Positions 24,183 through 30,442 of a stretch of DNA of 64,000 bases are shown here, in pieces (the first letter of the stretch is position 1; the number at the start of each line of letters is the position of its first letter). Both the position numbers and the translations under genes were made by a program. Origin of the DNA: JBDRCC01 sp043822065 [NCBI: archaeon] (GTDB lineage: Archaea; Undinarchaeota; CAZHTU01); contig JBDRCC010000007.1 in the NCBI GenBank assembly GCA_043822065.1, positions 1 to 64,000 on the forward strand. Reading direction: 5' to 3'. The notes under the pieces were generated by a model that was given only the letters and a program-made list of their open reading frames with translations, ran no database searches and was not told the origin of the DNA.

Positions 24183-24695
24183 ATGGCTTCCAAAATAAAA
24201 CTCTATGCCAAAGGCATTGAATCGTATCTCATCTCAACTGTAATCCTTGGCAATTTTATGATGCTCTCATGGATTGCACTGGGGACCATGGCTACCCGGT
24301 TCTTCAGCCCCCTGATTGCTCAGGCTTATCTGGCCATTGCTTTGATAATGGTCTACGTTGTCTTGCGGAAGCTCGTATGCACAAACTGCTATTACTATGG
24401 CAAGTGGTGCCCTACTGGCTGGGGAAAACTGTCTGCACGTCTATTCAAGAAAGGAAAGGTAGACGAATTTGCAAACAGCATTGGCGTAAAACTCGCCCCG
24501 GCTACATATGGGCTGTTGAGTCTGGTTCCGATTGTACTAATTATTATTTCACTATGGCAAGCCTTTACATCCTCTAAGGTTGTTGTACTGGTGCTGCTGC
24601 TTTTGGTTTCAGCTTACAGTGGCTCAATAGGCAGAAAGAAGTCCTGCGCGAACTGCAAGATGCGATTAATTTGTCCTGGCTGTGCTGTGAAGTAA
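24183..24695 (+). CDS. Cys-motif membrane protein of unknown function
   Basis: 170 aa with four predicted helices (about residues 12-33, 40-62, 103-121 and 129-145). A cytoplasmic-facing cysteine cluster CTNCYYYGKWCPTGWGK follows helix 2, and a second set (SCANCKMRLICPGC) closes the C-terminus, suggesting thiol chemistry or soft-metal binding. Sits between an arsenite pump and an MFS transporter, so arsenic or metal handling is a reasonable but unproven guess. The stop precedes repeat c3 by 4 bp. Confidence 0.65.
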   Translation: MASKIKLYAKGIESYLISTVILGNFMMLSWIALGTMATRFFSPLIAQAYLAIALIMVYVVLRKLVCTNCYYYGKWCPTGWGKLSARLFKKGKVDEFANSIGVKLAPATYGLLSLVPIVLIIISLWQAFTSSKVVVLVLLLLVSAYSGSIGRKKSCANCKMRLICPGCAVK

Positions 24696-24699
24696 TTCA

Positions 24700-24735
24700 G
24701 GGATTACACTTGCAGTTGAAATCTGGCAGAGGGGA
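24700..24735 (+). repeat. tRNA-Tyr 3'-end-like repeat copy c3
   Basis: Differs from c2 at three of 36 positions. Begins 4 bp after the stop of the Cys-motif membrane protein gene. Confidence 0.75.
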
Positions 24736-24786
24736 TGTTTCCATTTTGTACGATAAAAATATAACCTGCTCTTCTTTACCTCTATC

Positions 24787-25950
24787 ATGCCGCAGAACAG
24801 AAAGCTTGGGGGGCTTGGAAGAAACATACTTTTGCTCGCCATTGTCAGCTTCTTAGCTGATGTCAGCAGTGAGATGATAACGCCGATTCTCCCGCTGTTC
24901 ATTCTTACACTTGGCGGGACAGGCGTAGCAATTGGCCTGATAGGTGGCGTAGGGGACTCCATTGCAAGCTTCCTGAAGGTTCTGTCCGGCTACTGGTCCG
25001 ATAGAATTGGGAAGCGCAAGCCGCTGGTAGTAGCCGGATACTTTACCTCTGCCTGCGCTAAATTGTTTTTTCCATTCGCAGCGGTGTGGCAACACATACT
25101 ACTACTAAGGTCTGCCGAAAGAGTCGGCAAGGGCGTCCGCACTGCACCACGTGACGCAATAATAGCACTGTCTTCGGACAGAAAGAAACTTGGCAAGGGG
25201 TTTGGCTTTAATCGGGCAGCAGACTCTGCAGGGGCCGTAGTTGGGACTTCCCTCGCGTTCATCTTTTTTTGGTTTCTTCATTTCGATTTGCAGAAAATCT
25301 TCCTGATAGCTGCGTTTGTCGCCTTCCTGGCCTTGGTGCCGCTTCATTTTGTCAAGGAGAAAAATTCAATGCCCACTAAGTCAAACCTGAAAATTAGTCT
25401 GTCGTCCCTTCCGCCGAAACTTCAGTCGTTTATCTTTATTTCAGCCCTCTTCTCATTTGCCGATTTCACTTACATGTTCTTTATTTTAAGGGCTGGCGAG
25501 TCATTCTCTGGAACTGCAGCGGTTGCAGTGCCGATACTGCTGTATCTCCTGTTCAATATGACTTACGCTTCTTTCTCAGTCAAAACCGGTGACCTCTCTG
25601 ACAGAATAGGGAGGACGAAAGTAATACGCGCAGGTTACCTCTTGTTTGTGGCAGTTTGCATTGGTTTTGTCTTTCTTGAGTCACTGCCTTGCCTTGTGCT
25701 CCTCTTCCTCGCCTATGGCATTGTCTACGCCCTGGTGGACGGAACTCAGCGCGCATATGTCTCGGACCTCAGCAGCGAAGGACTCAAGGGGACAGCACTT
25801 GGCACATTCCACGCCGCAAACGGATTCGCAGACCTACCGAGCGGGATTATCGCAGGTGTCCTATGGCAGTACGTAAGCCACGAAGCGACATTCGTTTTCG
25901 GGGCGTTTTTCGCCCTGTGCGCTTTCATATTGTTAAGGAACCAAAATTAA
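24787..25950 (+). CDS. MFS transporter
   Basis: 387 aa, about twelve helices. MFS landmarks: LADVSSEMITPILPLFIL in helix 1, the loop 2-3 motif GYWSDRIGKRKPLV (G-x-x-x-D-R/K-x-G-R/K-R/K), and RVGKGVRTAPRDAIIA in loop 4-5, seen in drug/organo-ion exporters of the DHA type. The loop 8-9 copy GDLSDRIGRTKVI is also present. Substrate unknown; neighbours suggest arsenical or metal detoxification. The stop codon is 1 bp from repeat c4. Confidence 0.9.
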   Translation: MPQNRKLGGLGRNILLLAIVSFLADVSSEMITPILPLFILTLGGTGVAIGLIGGVGDSIASFLKVLSGYWSDRIGKRKPLVVAGYFTSACAKLFFPFAAVWQHILLLRSAERVGKGVRTAPRDAIIALSSDRKKLGKGFGFNRAADSAGAVVGTSLAFIFFWFLHFDLQKIFLIAAFVAFLALVPLHFVKEKNSMPTKSNLKISLSSLPPKLQSFIFISALFSFADFTYMFFILRAGESFSGTAAVAVPILLYLLFNMTYASFSVKTGDLSDRIGRTKVIRAGYLLFVAVCIGFVFLESLPCLVLLFLAYGIVYALVDGTQRAYVSDLSSEGLKGTALGTFHAANGFADLPSGIIAGVLWQYVSHEATFVFGAFFALCAFILLRNQN

Positions 25951-25951
25951 T

Positions 25952-25985
25952 GGAATTATAACTGTAGTTGAAACACAGCCGAGGG
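25952..25985 (+). repeat. tRNA-Tyr 3'-end-like repeat copy c4
   Basis: GGAATTATAACTGTAGTTGA then AACACAGCCGAGGG; aligns to c2 without gaps at about 26 of 34 positions. Begins 1 bp after the MFS stop. Confidence 0.65.
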
Positions 25986-26013
25986 CACGCCCCCTCTATT
26001 TGGCAATACATAA

Positions 26014-26065
26014 CCATATAAACTTCCTCTGCCAAGAAGTACTGCCCCATTATTCATCGGGGCAG
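26014..26065 (+). promoter_or_regulatory. TATA box plus 5'-terminal mRNA hairpin of CxxC gene 1
   Basis: TATA CCATATAAAC (26014-26023); 28 bp from its start begins a perfect 7-bp hairpin CTGCCCC (26042-26048) / GGGGCAG (26059-26065) with a 10-nt loop, 12 nt before the ATG. CxxC gene 2 has the same layout and spacing. Confidence 0.7.
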
Positions 26066-26077
26066 GAATAAAACATA

Positions 26078-26290
26078 ATGGCATACGAAAACAACTTCCA
26101 AGGTGGAAGTGGAAACTTTAACAGGCCGCCGCGCGAGATGCACTCCGTTGACATAAATGGCAACGAGCTCGTTTGCGCAGACTGCAAAACAACTGGTTTC
26201 CAGCTACCTTTCAAGGCAGACGGCAGCAGGCCGGTTTACTGCTCGGATTGTAACAGGAATCACAGACCACCACAGAGAGACAGGTTTTAG
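26078..26290 (+). CDS. CxxC-x18-CxxC zinc-ribbon mini-protein 1
   Basis: 70 aa. A disordered Asn/Gly/Arg-rich N-terminus (MAYENNFQGGSGNFNRPPRE) precedes one zinc ribbon: CADC-x18-CSDC, with TTGFQLPF between the knuckles, as in the CxxC-x17-CxxC small-protein family. The RGG-like head and basic tail (NRNHRPPQRDRF) suggest RNA binding. A paralogue lies at 27051-27281 with a matching promoter, 5' hairpin and 3' hairpin, so the whole transcription unit was duplicated. Confidence 0.85.
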   Translation: MAYENNFQGGSGNFNRPPREMHSVDINGNELVCADCKTTGFQLPFKADGSRPVYCSDCNRNHRPPQRDRF

Positions 26291-26302
26291 TAAATAGCGC
26301 AT

Positions 26303-26330
26303 AGAAAAATTAGCACATATTGATTTTTCT
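26303..26330 (+). terminator. 3' hairpin of CxxC gene 1
   Basis: Perfect 8-bp stem AGAAAAAT/ATTTTTCT with a 12-nt loop, starting 12 nt after the stop. The paralogous gene has a related hairpin at the same distance. Confidence 0.55.
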
Positions 26331-26381
26331 TAAAGAGATTTACTGAATAGCTACGCCTCTATAGGGGTGGGACTGAAAACA

Positions 26382-26430
26382 GATTGTACCTTTAGTTGGC
26401 CCTCAGGCGAGGGCTCAACTATTTATTTAA
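26382..26430 (+). repeat. Weak candidate repeat copy c5
   Basis: GATTGTACCTTTAGTTGG, GGCGAGGG and the flank CTATTTATTTAA echo c0-c2, including the 11-base flank after tRNA-Tyr. Strongly decayed; only suggestive. Confidence 0.35.
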
Positions 26431-26593
26431 CTCGTTCTCGAATTTTTCATACTACTCAGAGTAGACCTGCTCCGCCGGCTTTCCGCGGATGTTCCACTCC
26501 TTGCTCTTTGGGGACGAAGCGGGTGCTTATACTATTGAAGTATATTTGATTGCAGCCTCACGCATGGGGCTTCGTAAACGCTTTGTGGTTTAG

Positions 26594-26941
26594 TATCCTC
26601 ACCAGGACAATCAGCGGCAGTTCGACCCGCTCTATGAGAAATACGGCACGCCGATAATCATGATGACGCCATTCCAGAGCTGCGAGTACGGCGCAAAGCA
26701 GGACTGGTTCGAGCCGATGATGCTCCAGCCGGACGTCAAGCAGGACCTGGTTGCGCAGGCAGACATGTACGAGGCGTTCTTCTCAGCGACAATCGACGAG
26801 CCATGGTTTGCCGGGCTCATGACCTGGGGCTACTACTTTGAGGACGAGTTCAACACTAAGGAGTATGCCTCAGAAAAGTCCTCGACCGTCAGGAACAAGC
26901 CGGCGGCGCAGATTGTCAAAAAAATGGTTCGAGCAGATTGA
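26594..26941 (+). pseudogene. C-terminal remnant of a glycoside hydrolase (TIM-barrel type)
   Basis: The frame opens after an in-frame TAG at 26591 and has no start: YPHQDNQRQFDPLYEKYGTP, then IIMMTPFQSCEYGAKQDWFEP and FFSATIDEPWFAGLMTWGYY, ending RNKPAAQIVKKMVRAD. The combination E-Y-G (catalytic-strand-like), DEPWFAGLMTWGY and RNKPAA is typical of the last strands of clan A glycoside hydrolases (GH113-like). The upstream two thirds of the barrel are missing, so it is broken. Confidence 0.55.
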
Positions 26942-26982
26942 GTAATCTCCCTCCCTTCAGCCAATACATGGGGGATACAAAT

Positions 26983-27036
26983 CTATATAAACCCCTATTG
27001 ACAAATAAAACTGTCCTCACATACTGTTGAGGGCAG
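26983..27036 (+). promoter_or_regulatory. TATA box plus 5'-terminal mRNA hairpin of CxxC gene 2
   Basis: TATA CTATATAAAC (26983-26992); 28 bp from its start an 8-bp stem CTGTCCTC (27011-27018) / GAGGGCAG (27029-27036) with one G-U pair and a 10-nt loop, then GAAAAATAA before the ATG. Confidence 0.7.
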
Positions 27037-27050
27037 GAAAAATAACTAAA

Positions 27051-27281
27051 ATGGATCGTGAAAACAGATTCGGTGGACGCGGAAGAAGTAACTTTGACAG
27101 GCCTCGCGGAAATTTCGACAGGCCGGATAGGGAAATGCACACAACGTATGACGACGGCACTCCGACGGTTTGCGCAGACTGCAAAGCAACCGGCTTTGGC
27201 GTACCCTTCCAGCCAAAAAAGGACAGGGACCTCTACTGCCAAAACTGCATAAAAAACCACCAGAAGCCAAGAAGGTTCTAA
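27051..27281 (+). CDS. CxxC-x18-CxxC zinc-ribbon mini-protein 2
   Basis: 76 aa, paralogue of the 26078 gene. The N-terminus is richer in RG/FDRP repeats (FGGRGRSNFDRPRGNFDRP), an RGG-like RNA-binding tail; the ribbon is CADC-x18-CQNC with the same ATGFGVPF core, then KNHQKPRRF. ATG 27051 is preferred over an upstream ATG at 27027, which lies inside the leader hairpin. The ribbon and the leader/trailer architecture are shared with copy 1; the spacer between them (a broken hydrolase) is not. Confidence 0.85.
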   Translation: MDRENRFGGRGRSNFDRPRGNFDRPDREMHTTYDDGTPTVCADCKATGFGVPFQPKKDRDLYCQNCIKNHQKPRRF

Positions 27282-27293
27282 CAAGTAGACCCT

Positions 27294-27322
27294 AGAAAAG
27301 ATTAAACTTTTTGATTTTTTCT
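27294..27322 (+). terminator. 3' hairpin of CxxC gene 2
   Basis: AGAAAA/TTTTCT stem, starting 12 nt after the stop as in CxxC gene 1, with neighbouring TTGATTTTTTCTTAGAGCTTTACT closely matching copy 1. Confidence 0.5.
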
Positions 27323-27359
27323 TAGAGCTTTACTTAGTGTAAGATTTGCACAAATATAT

Positions 27360-27390
27360 CCCGGCAGTTTTGCCGGGTACAATTTTTTTT
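27360..27390 (+). terminator. Strong hairpin-plus-T-run terminator
   Basis: Stem CCCGGCA/TGCCGGG (7 bp) with a GTTT loop, then TAC AA and eight T residues. Lies between CxxC gene 2 and the convergent SFM1-like gene. Confidence 0.8.
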
Positions 27391-27406
27391 ATCAACAATA
27401 GGTTAG

Positions 27407-27967
27407 CTATCCCTTTTTTCTTAAATACTCAAGAAGCCCTGGCGTGAGGACCGGCTTGCCCTCGAACACAGGTATTGCGTAATCAAGGGTTATGCTCTCA
27501 TTCTCGCTGAACTCAATCTCCGGCTTGTTTGAGAGCAGTACATCCTCCAGCTTTGCCCCGTCCGCAACCTTCTTCGCCATGAAGCATGCCCCGTCGATGC
27601 TAAGCTGGTACTGGCCGATTGAGCGCGGGATTCCGTTGAGCTTGGACGTTATGAGGTCCTTTGTCCTCCCGCGGGGCATGGCGTCGCCAAGTATGCCCCC
27701 GATTACAATCTTGTCTGCAAGCTTGAAGTCATCCGGGCTGAGGAGCTTATCCGTCTGAGGGTCAAGCACGATAACCTTTTCGCCTTTCAGGAAATCTGCC
27801 GCGCTCTCCTTGCGGAAATGCCCTATTTTTCCTATGGCCCGCTGGTCTTTCTCCAGGCTGACGTTGGTGAACAGCAGCTCACCGCCGGCAATCTTCCCGC
27901 AGTGCCTGTACTCGAGCTCCATCCACTCGCTTACGCCCCGTTCGCAGTGCTCGACAATGAAAAGCAT
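27407..27967 (-). CDS. SFM1-like SPOUT methyltransferase (DUF431)
   Basis: 186 aa. Starts MLFIVEHCERGVSEWMELEY, matching the (I/V)EH-x-E-x-G-x-SEW opening of the DUF431/SFM1 family; IVIGGILGDAMPRGRTKDL is the SPOUT knot-like glycine-rich SAM loop, with PRSIGQYQLSIDGA after it. Yeast SFM1 methylates an arginine of ribosomal protein uS3; the archaeal target is not established. The frame extends to 28045, but those codons lie at or before the predicted transcription start, so ATG 27967 is preferred. Confidence 0.75.
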   Translation of the reverse strand: MLFIVEHCERGVSEWMELEYRHCGKIAGGELLFTNVSLEKDQRAIGKIGHFRKESAADFLKGEKVIVLDPQTDKLLSPDDFKLADKIVIGGILGDAMPRGRTKDLITSKLNGIPRSIGQYQLSIDGACFMAKKVADGAKLEDVLLSNKPEIEFSENESITLDYAIPVFEGKPVLTPGLLEYLRKKG

Positions 27968-28044
27968 ACTGAAATTATCTCGCCTTGGTTTAAGTCCTTG
28001 CGGGTGCGGCCGCCGCATTATGCCAAATTCCAAGCTTGGTGACA

Positions 28045-28055
28045 TTTTTATACTG
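28045..28055. promoter_or_regulatory. Overlapping bidirectional TATA element
   Basis: TTTTTATACTG reads as TATA on the plus strand (29 bp before ATG 28074, leaderless) and as GTATAAAAA on the minus strand toward the SFM1-like gene. One site may serve both genes. Confidence 0.45.
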
Positions 28056-28073
28056 CCTTGGATTCAATAGATT

Positions 28074-28721
28074 ATGGCGCTTTACAACACGACCCAGATA
28101 GCCCCGCTCATTGCGGAGAACTTCTCAACTGCTGATGCAATTGCCGCGTCGCGCCCGCTTGCAGCTTATGTTTTTGCAATAGCAATATACGCAATCTTCA
28201 TCTTCAAGTTCTACCGGTTCCTTGGACGGAAAGACGTCTTTTCCATCGACCTGGCGAAACACTCCAACACCCGATTTGCGGGCGCAAAGAAGTTCTTCAG
28301 CGTAGTTTTTTATGTACTCAAGTACCTGATACTCTTCCCGCTTGTCGTCTTCGTATGGTTTGCATTCCTCGCCCTGATGCTGATATTCCTGGCGAAGAGC
28401 GGCACAGTTGAGCAAATAATGCTAATCTCAGTTTCGCTTGTCGGCGCCGTTCGCGTCTGCGCCTACTACGACGAGGACCTATCGAAGGACTTGGCGAAGC
28501 TGCTGCCGCTGGCTCTGCTTGGCGTTTTCATCGTTGACCGGTCGTACTTCAACTTCAGCAATTCGGTACTGACCCTCTTGTCCCTTCCGGACTACTGGAA
28601 GCTCCTGAGCTACTACATGGTCTTCATAGTTTCGCTTGAGTTTGTGCTCCGGGTGCTGTCCGGCACCGCAGGCATGCTGTTTGGCCGTGGCGAAAAAAAG
28701 CAGCAAAACATAAAGGATTAA
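28074..28721 (+). CDS. Polytopic membrane protein of unknown function
   Basis: 215 aa with about five helices: residues 27-46, 79-107 (FYVLKYLILFPLVVFVWFAF), 113-130, 143-160 and 178-200. A basic cytoplasmic loop (FYRFLGRKDVFSIDLAKHSN) lies between helices 1 and 2, and the C-terminus is charged (GRGEKKQQNIKD). No family recognised. Followed 24 bp later by a second small membrane protein on the same strand. Confidence 0.75.
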   Translation: MALYNTTQIAPLIAENFSTADAIAASRPLAAYVFAIAIYAIFIFKFYRFLGRKDVFSIDLAKHSNTRFAGAKKFFSVVFYVLKYLILFPLVVFVWFAFLALMLIFLAKSGTVEQIMLISVSLVGAVRVCAYYDEDLSKDLAKLLPLALLGVFIVDRSYFNFSNSVLTLLSLPDYWKLLSYYMVFIVSLEFVLRVLSGTAGMLFGRGEKKQQNIKD

Positions 28722-28745
28722 ATATTCCAGGGACAAAGGATAGCT

Positions 28746-29051
28746 ATGGCAATCGTGCTTTTTAACTCAGTAACGTTGGCCTTTTCCGTGCCAATCTTTG
28801 CCGGAGCCGCAGCAGGCTTCATACGGGCGTTTCTCGGCTACCTCAAGGCGCGCTACAAGAACGGCGAGGCATTCGTTGCAGGGAAATTCGTCCAGCCAAT
28901 TATTTTTTCAGCAGGTGTCGGGGCCGCGATTGGGTACTATATGTCGCAGGCAGATCCTTTATTCATAGGCGCGGTCGCAATCGCAGGCAGCACGCTAATT
29001 GACTCCATCGTATGGGTTTTTGTAGGGAAGAAAAAGCCGCAGGCCGATTAG
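28746..29051 (+). CDS. Small three-helix membrane protein
   Basis: 101 aa with three hydrophobic segments (about 5-28, 49-67 and 70-92) and basic connecting loops (LKARYKNGEAF) and tail (GKKKPQAD). No family recognised. Its stop overlaps the end of the convergent lipoprotein-like gene by 4 bp. Confidence 0.7.
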   Translation: MAIVLFNSVTLAFSVPIFAGAAAGFIRAFLGYLKARYKNGEAFVAGKFVQPIIFSAGVGAAIGYYMSQADPLFIGAVAIAGSTLIDSIVWVFVGKKKPQAD

Positions 29052-29221
29052 TCAAGCAGCTTTAAGTCTTTGGCCATTCTCCAGGCGACGTACGCAGTCA
29101 CAGGATAGAGTATCGCATACGAGCCTGCGTCCATGAACCTGCTGCCTGAGCCGACATTGGTGCAGCCGGAACTGGCGAGAAGAAGAATAGGGAGGATGGT
29201 TTTTGTGGCAAGATGCCTCAT
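29048..29221 (-). CDS. Small lipoprotein-like or tail-anchored peptide (57 aa)
   Basis: MRHLATKTILPILLLASSGC is a lipobox-like signal (LASSGC), followed by TNVGSGSRFMDAGSY and a second hydrophobic stretch. ATG 29221 is chosen because the longer frame to 29290 adds a non-hydrophobic head. Expression is unproven, and it overlaps its neighbour's stop. Confidence 0.4.
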   Translation of the reverse strand: MRHLATKTILPILLLASSGCTNVGSGSRFMDAGSYAILYPVTAYVAWRMAKDLKLLD

Positions 29222-29577
29222 CCTGGTGCGTAGCCCTGTGGCTTTTACCCCAGTACTAGACGCACATTGGGACGAAAGTTTTGAAACCATCTCCCCCCAC
29301 TAGGTGTTGAAGATAGAGCATTCAACCCCTAATAACCTATCATGGTCACATCCCTTTATAGATTTTTCGTGTTTTGCTTTTTTTATTGGAATATTTGTTT
29401 AAATATTGCCTATTTTTAGAAAAAATCCATAAAAACTGATACTTTTTGAACGAATTCCAAAAAATACATACTTCCCCACCTCCGAAACTGGAAATTTTAC
29501 AGCATTGCGTTCCTGCCGCATACTGAAAAATTTTCAGCATTATAGGAAAAATATAAATACCTTTCAGCCCTCCTGAT
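29222..29577. other. Intergenic region upstream of the Lrp gene
   Basis: 356 bp without a supported gene. It holds an imperfect hairpin AGGTGTTGAA (29302-29311) / TTCAACCCCT (29321-29330), A/T-rich tracts, a perfect palindrome and the Lrp TATA box. Confidence 0.6.
29523..29537. promoter_or_regulatory. Perfect 15-bp palindrome, candidate Lrp operator
   Basis: CTGAAAAATTTTCAG lies just upstream of the TATA element AAATATAAAT (29549-29558). Lrp/AsnC regulators bind A/T-rich dyads of this size, so autoregulation (activation or roadblock) is likely. Confidence 0.6.
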
Positions 29578-30060
29578 ATGGGGATTGGCTTGAAAATTAC
29601 TGAACCTGACTTAAAACTCCTCTCCGAACTCCAGATTGACGCAAAACAGCCCCTCAAGGTGCTGTCGAAAAAGCTCAAAGTCCCAGTCTCAACTCTGCAC
29701 TCAAGGATAAGCAAGCTGGAGAAGGGGGGCGTGATACAAAAATATTCTGCTGTGCTTGACCCCCAAAAGCTGAACATGAACTTCACCGCCCTTGTGTTCT
29801 GCACCCTGCGGTTCCAAGACGCTGAGGAGAAGCCCATCACAGTCGAAAAAATCCTTGATGAGCTTAAAAAAATTCCTGAAATCCAGTCAATCTTTTTAAC
29901 CACCGGCCAGCGCGACCTCATTCTGAAGGTAAAAAGCCACAAGGTCGAGGACGTGTCCTCAATCATAGCAAAGAAAATACGCTCAATCCGCGGCATAGAG
30001 CGGAGCGAGACTTATGTCTGCTTCAACGTAGTCAAGGATTCGCTTGACCTGCCAATCTGA
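29578..30060 (+). CDS. Lrp/AsnC family transcription regulator
   Basis: 160 aa. N-terminal winged HTH (residues 8-60: DLKLLSELQIDAKQPLKVLS, VPVSTLHSRISKLEKGGVI) and C-terminal RAM/AsnC effector domain (VFCTLRF..., TTGQRDLILKVKSHKVEDVS, IRGIERSETYVCFNVVKDSL). The T-G-x-x-D motif of the ligand-binding fold is present. Leaderless by TATA spacing. The stop TGA overlaps the ATG of the Toprim gene by one base, so the two are co-translated. Confidence 0.93.
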   Translation: MGIGLKITEPDLKLLSELQIDAKQPLKVLSKKLKVPVSTLHSRISKLEKGGVIQKYSAVLDPQKLNMNFTALVFCTLRFQDAEEKPITVEKILDELKKIPEIQSIFLTTGQRDLILKVKSHKVEDVSSIIAKKIRSIRGIERSETYVCFNVVKDSLDLPI

Positions 30061-30410
30061 TGATTGAAGAGGAGCATAGGCGCGCGGTTGAAAAATTGAA
30101 AAAGCTCTCAGCCGAAGGCGTGCCGATTCTTGCCGAAGGCATTCGGGACCTGAACCGCCTGAGGGCGATTGGCGTCGAGGGCGAAATAATCCTCATCCAG
30201 GGCAAGAGCATGCCGCGGCTGGTCCATGACCTCGGCGGCCTGAAGGCGCTGATAATCCTTACGGATTTTGACCGGACAGGCGCCCAGAAGTGCTCGCGGC
30301 TCAAGACGCTGCTTGAGGGATATGGGGTTAAGGTCAACACCGACCTGCGGCTGAAGATATTCAGCACAACCTTCTCAAAGCGGGTCGAAGAGCTTCACCT
30401 GCCAGAATAA
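30060..30410 (+). CDS. Small Toprim-domain protein
   Basis: 116 aa, essentially one Toprim fold: catalytic Glu in PILAEGIRDLNRLRAIG, then GEIILIQGKS and the DxD of IILTDFDRTG. Comparable to RNase M5/DnaG-type small Toprim proteins of archaea, proposed to act in nucleic-acid cleavage or primase-like reactions. Coupled to the Lrp gene (TGATG). Its exact substrate is unknown. A 5S rRNA gene lies 1.2 kb downstream, but linkage to RNase M5 function is only suggestive. Confidence 0.88.
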   Translation: MIEEEHRRAVEKLKKLSAEGVPILAEGIRDLNRLRAIGVEGEIILIQGKSMPRLVHDLGGLKALIILTDFDRTGAQKCSRLKTLLEGYGVKVNTDLRLKIFSTTFSKRVEELHLPE

Positions 30411-30442
30411 AGTATATCAAGCGCGTTGCACAATACTCTCGC

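Larger units (their letters stand above)
26291..26593. other. Gene-poor spacer with decayed sequence
   Basis: Contains the CxxC1 3' hairpin, candidate repeat c5 and a long-range inverted repeat ACGAAGC (26514-26520) / GCTTCGT (26569-26575). No supported gene; it probably includes the lost 5' part of the following pseudogene or debris from insertions. Confidence 0.5.

Noticed and set aside
22264-26430. CRISPR array
   Set aside because: Repeats are few, diverged and hundreds of bases apart with genes between; no short regular spacers and no cas genes.
26513-26575. Structured RNA from inverted repeat ACGAAGC/GCTTCGT
   Set aside because: Seven bp over a 48-nt loop in decayed sequence is weak evidence; recorded only within the spacer entry.
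29346-29996. 216-aa minus-strand frame opposite the Lrp gene
   Set aside because: Antisense to a clear Lrp/AsnC protein; composition is Ser/Phe-rich as typical of shadows.
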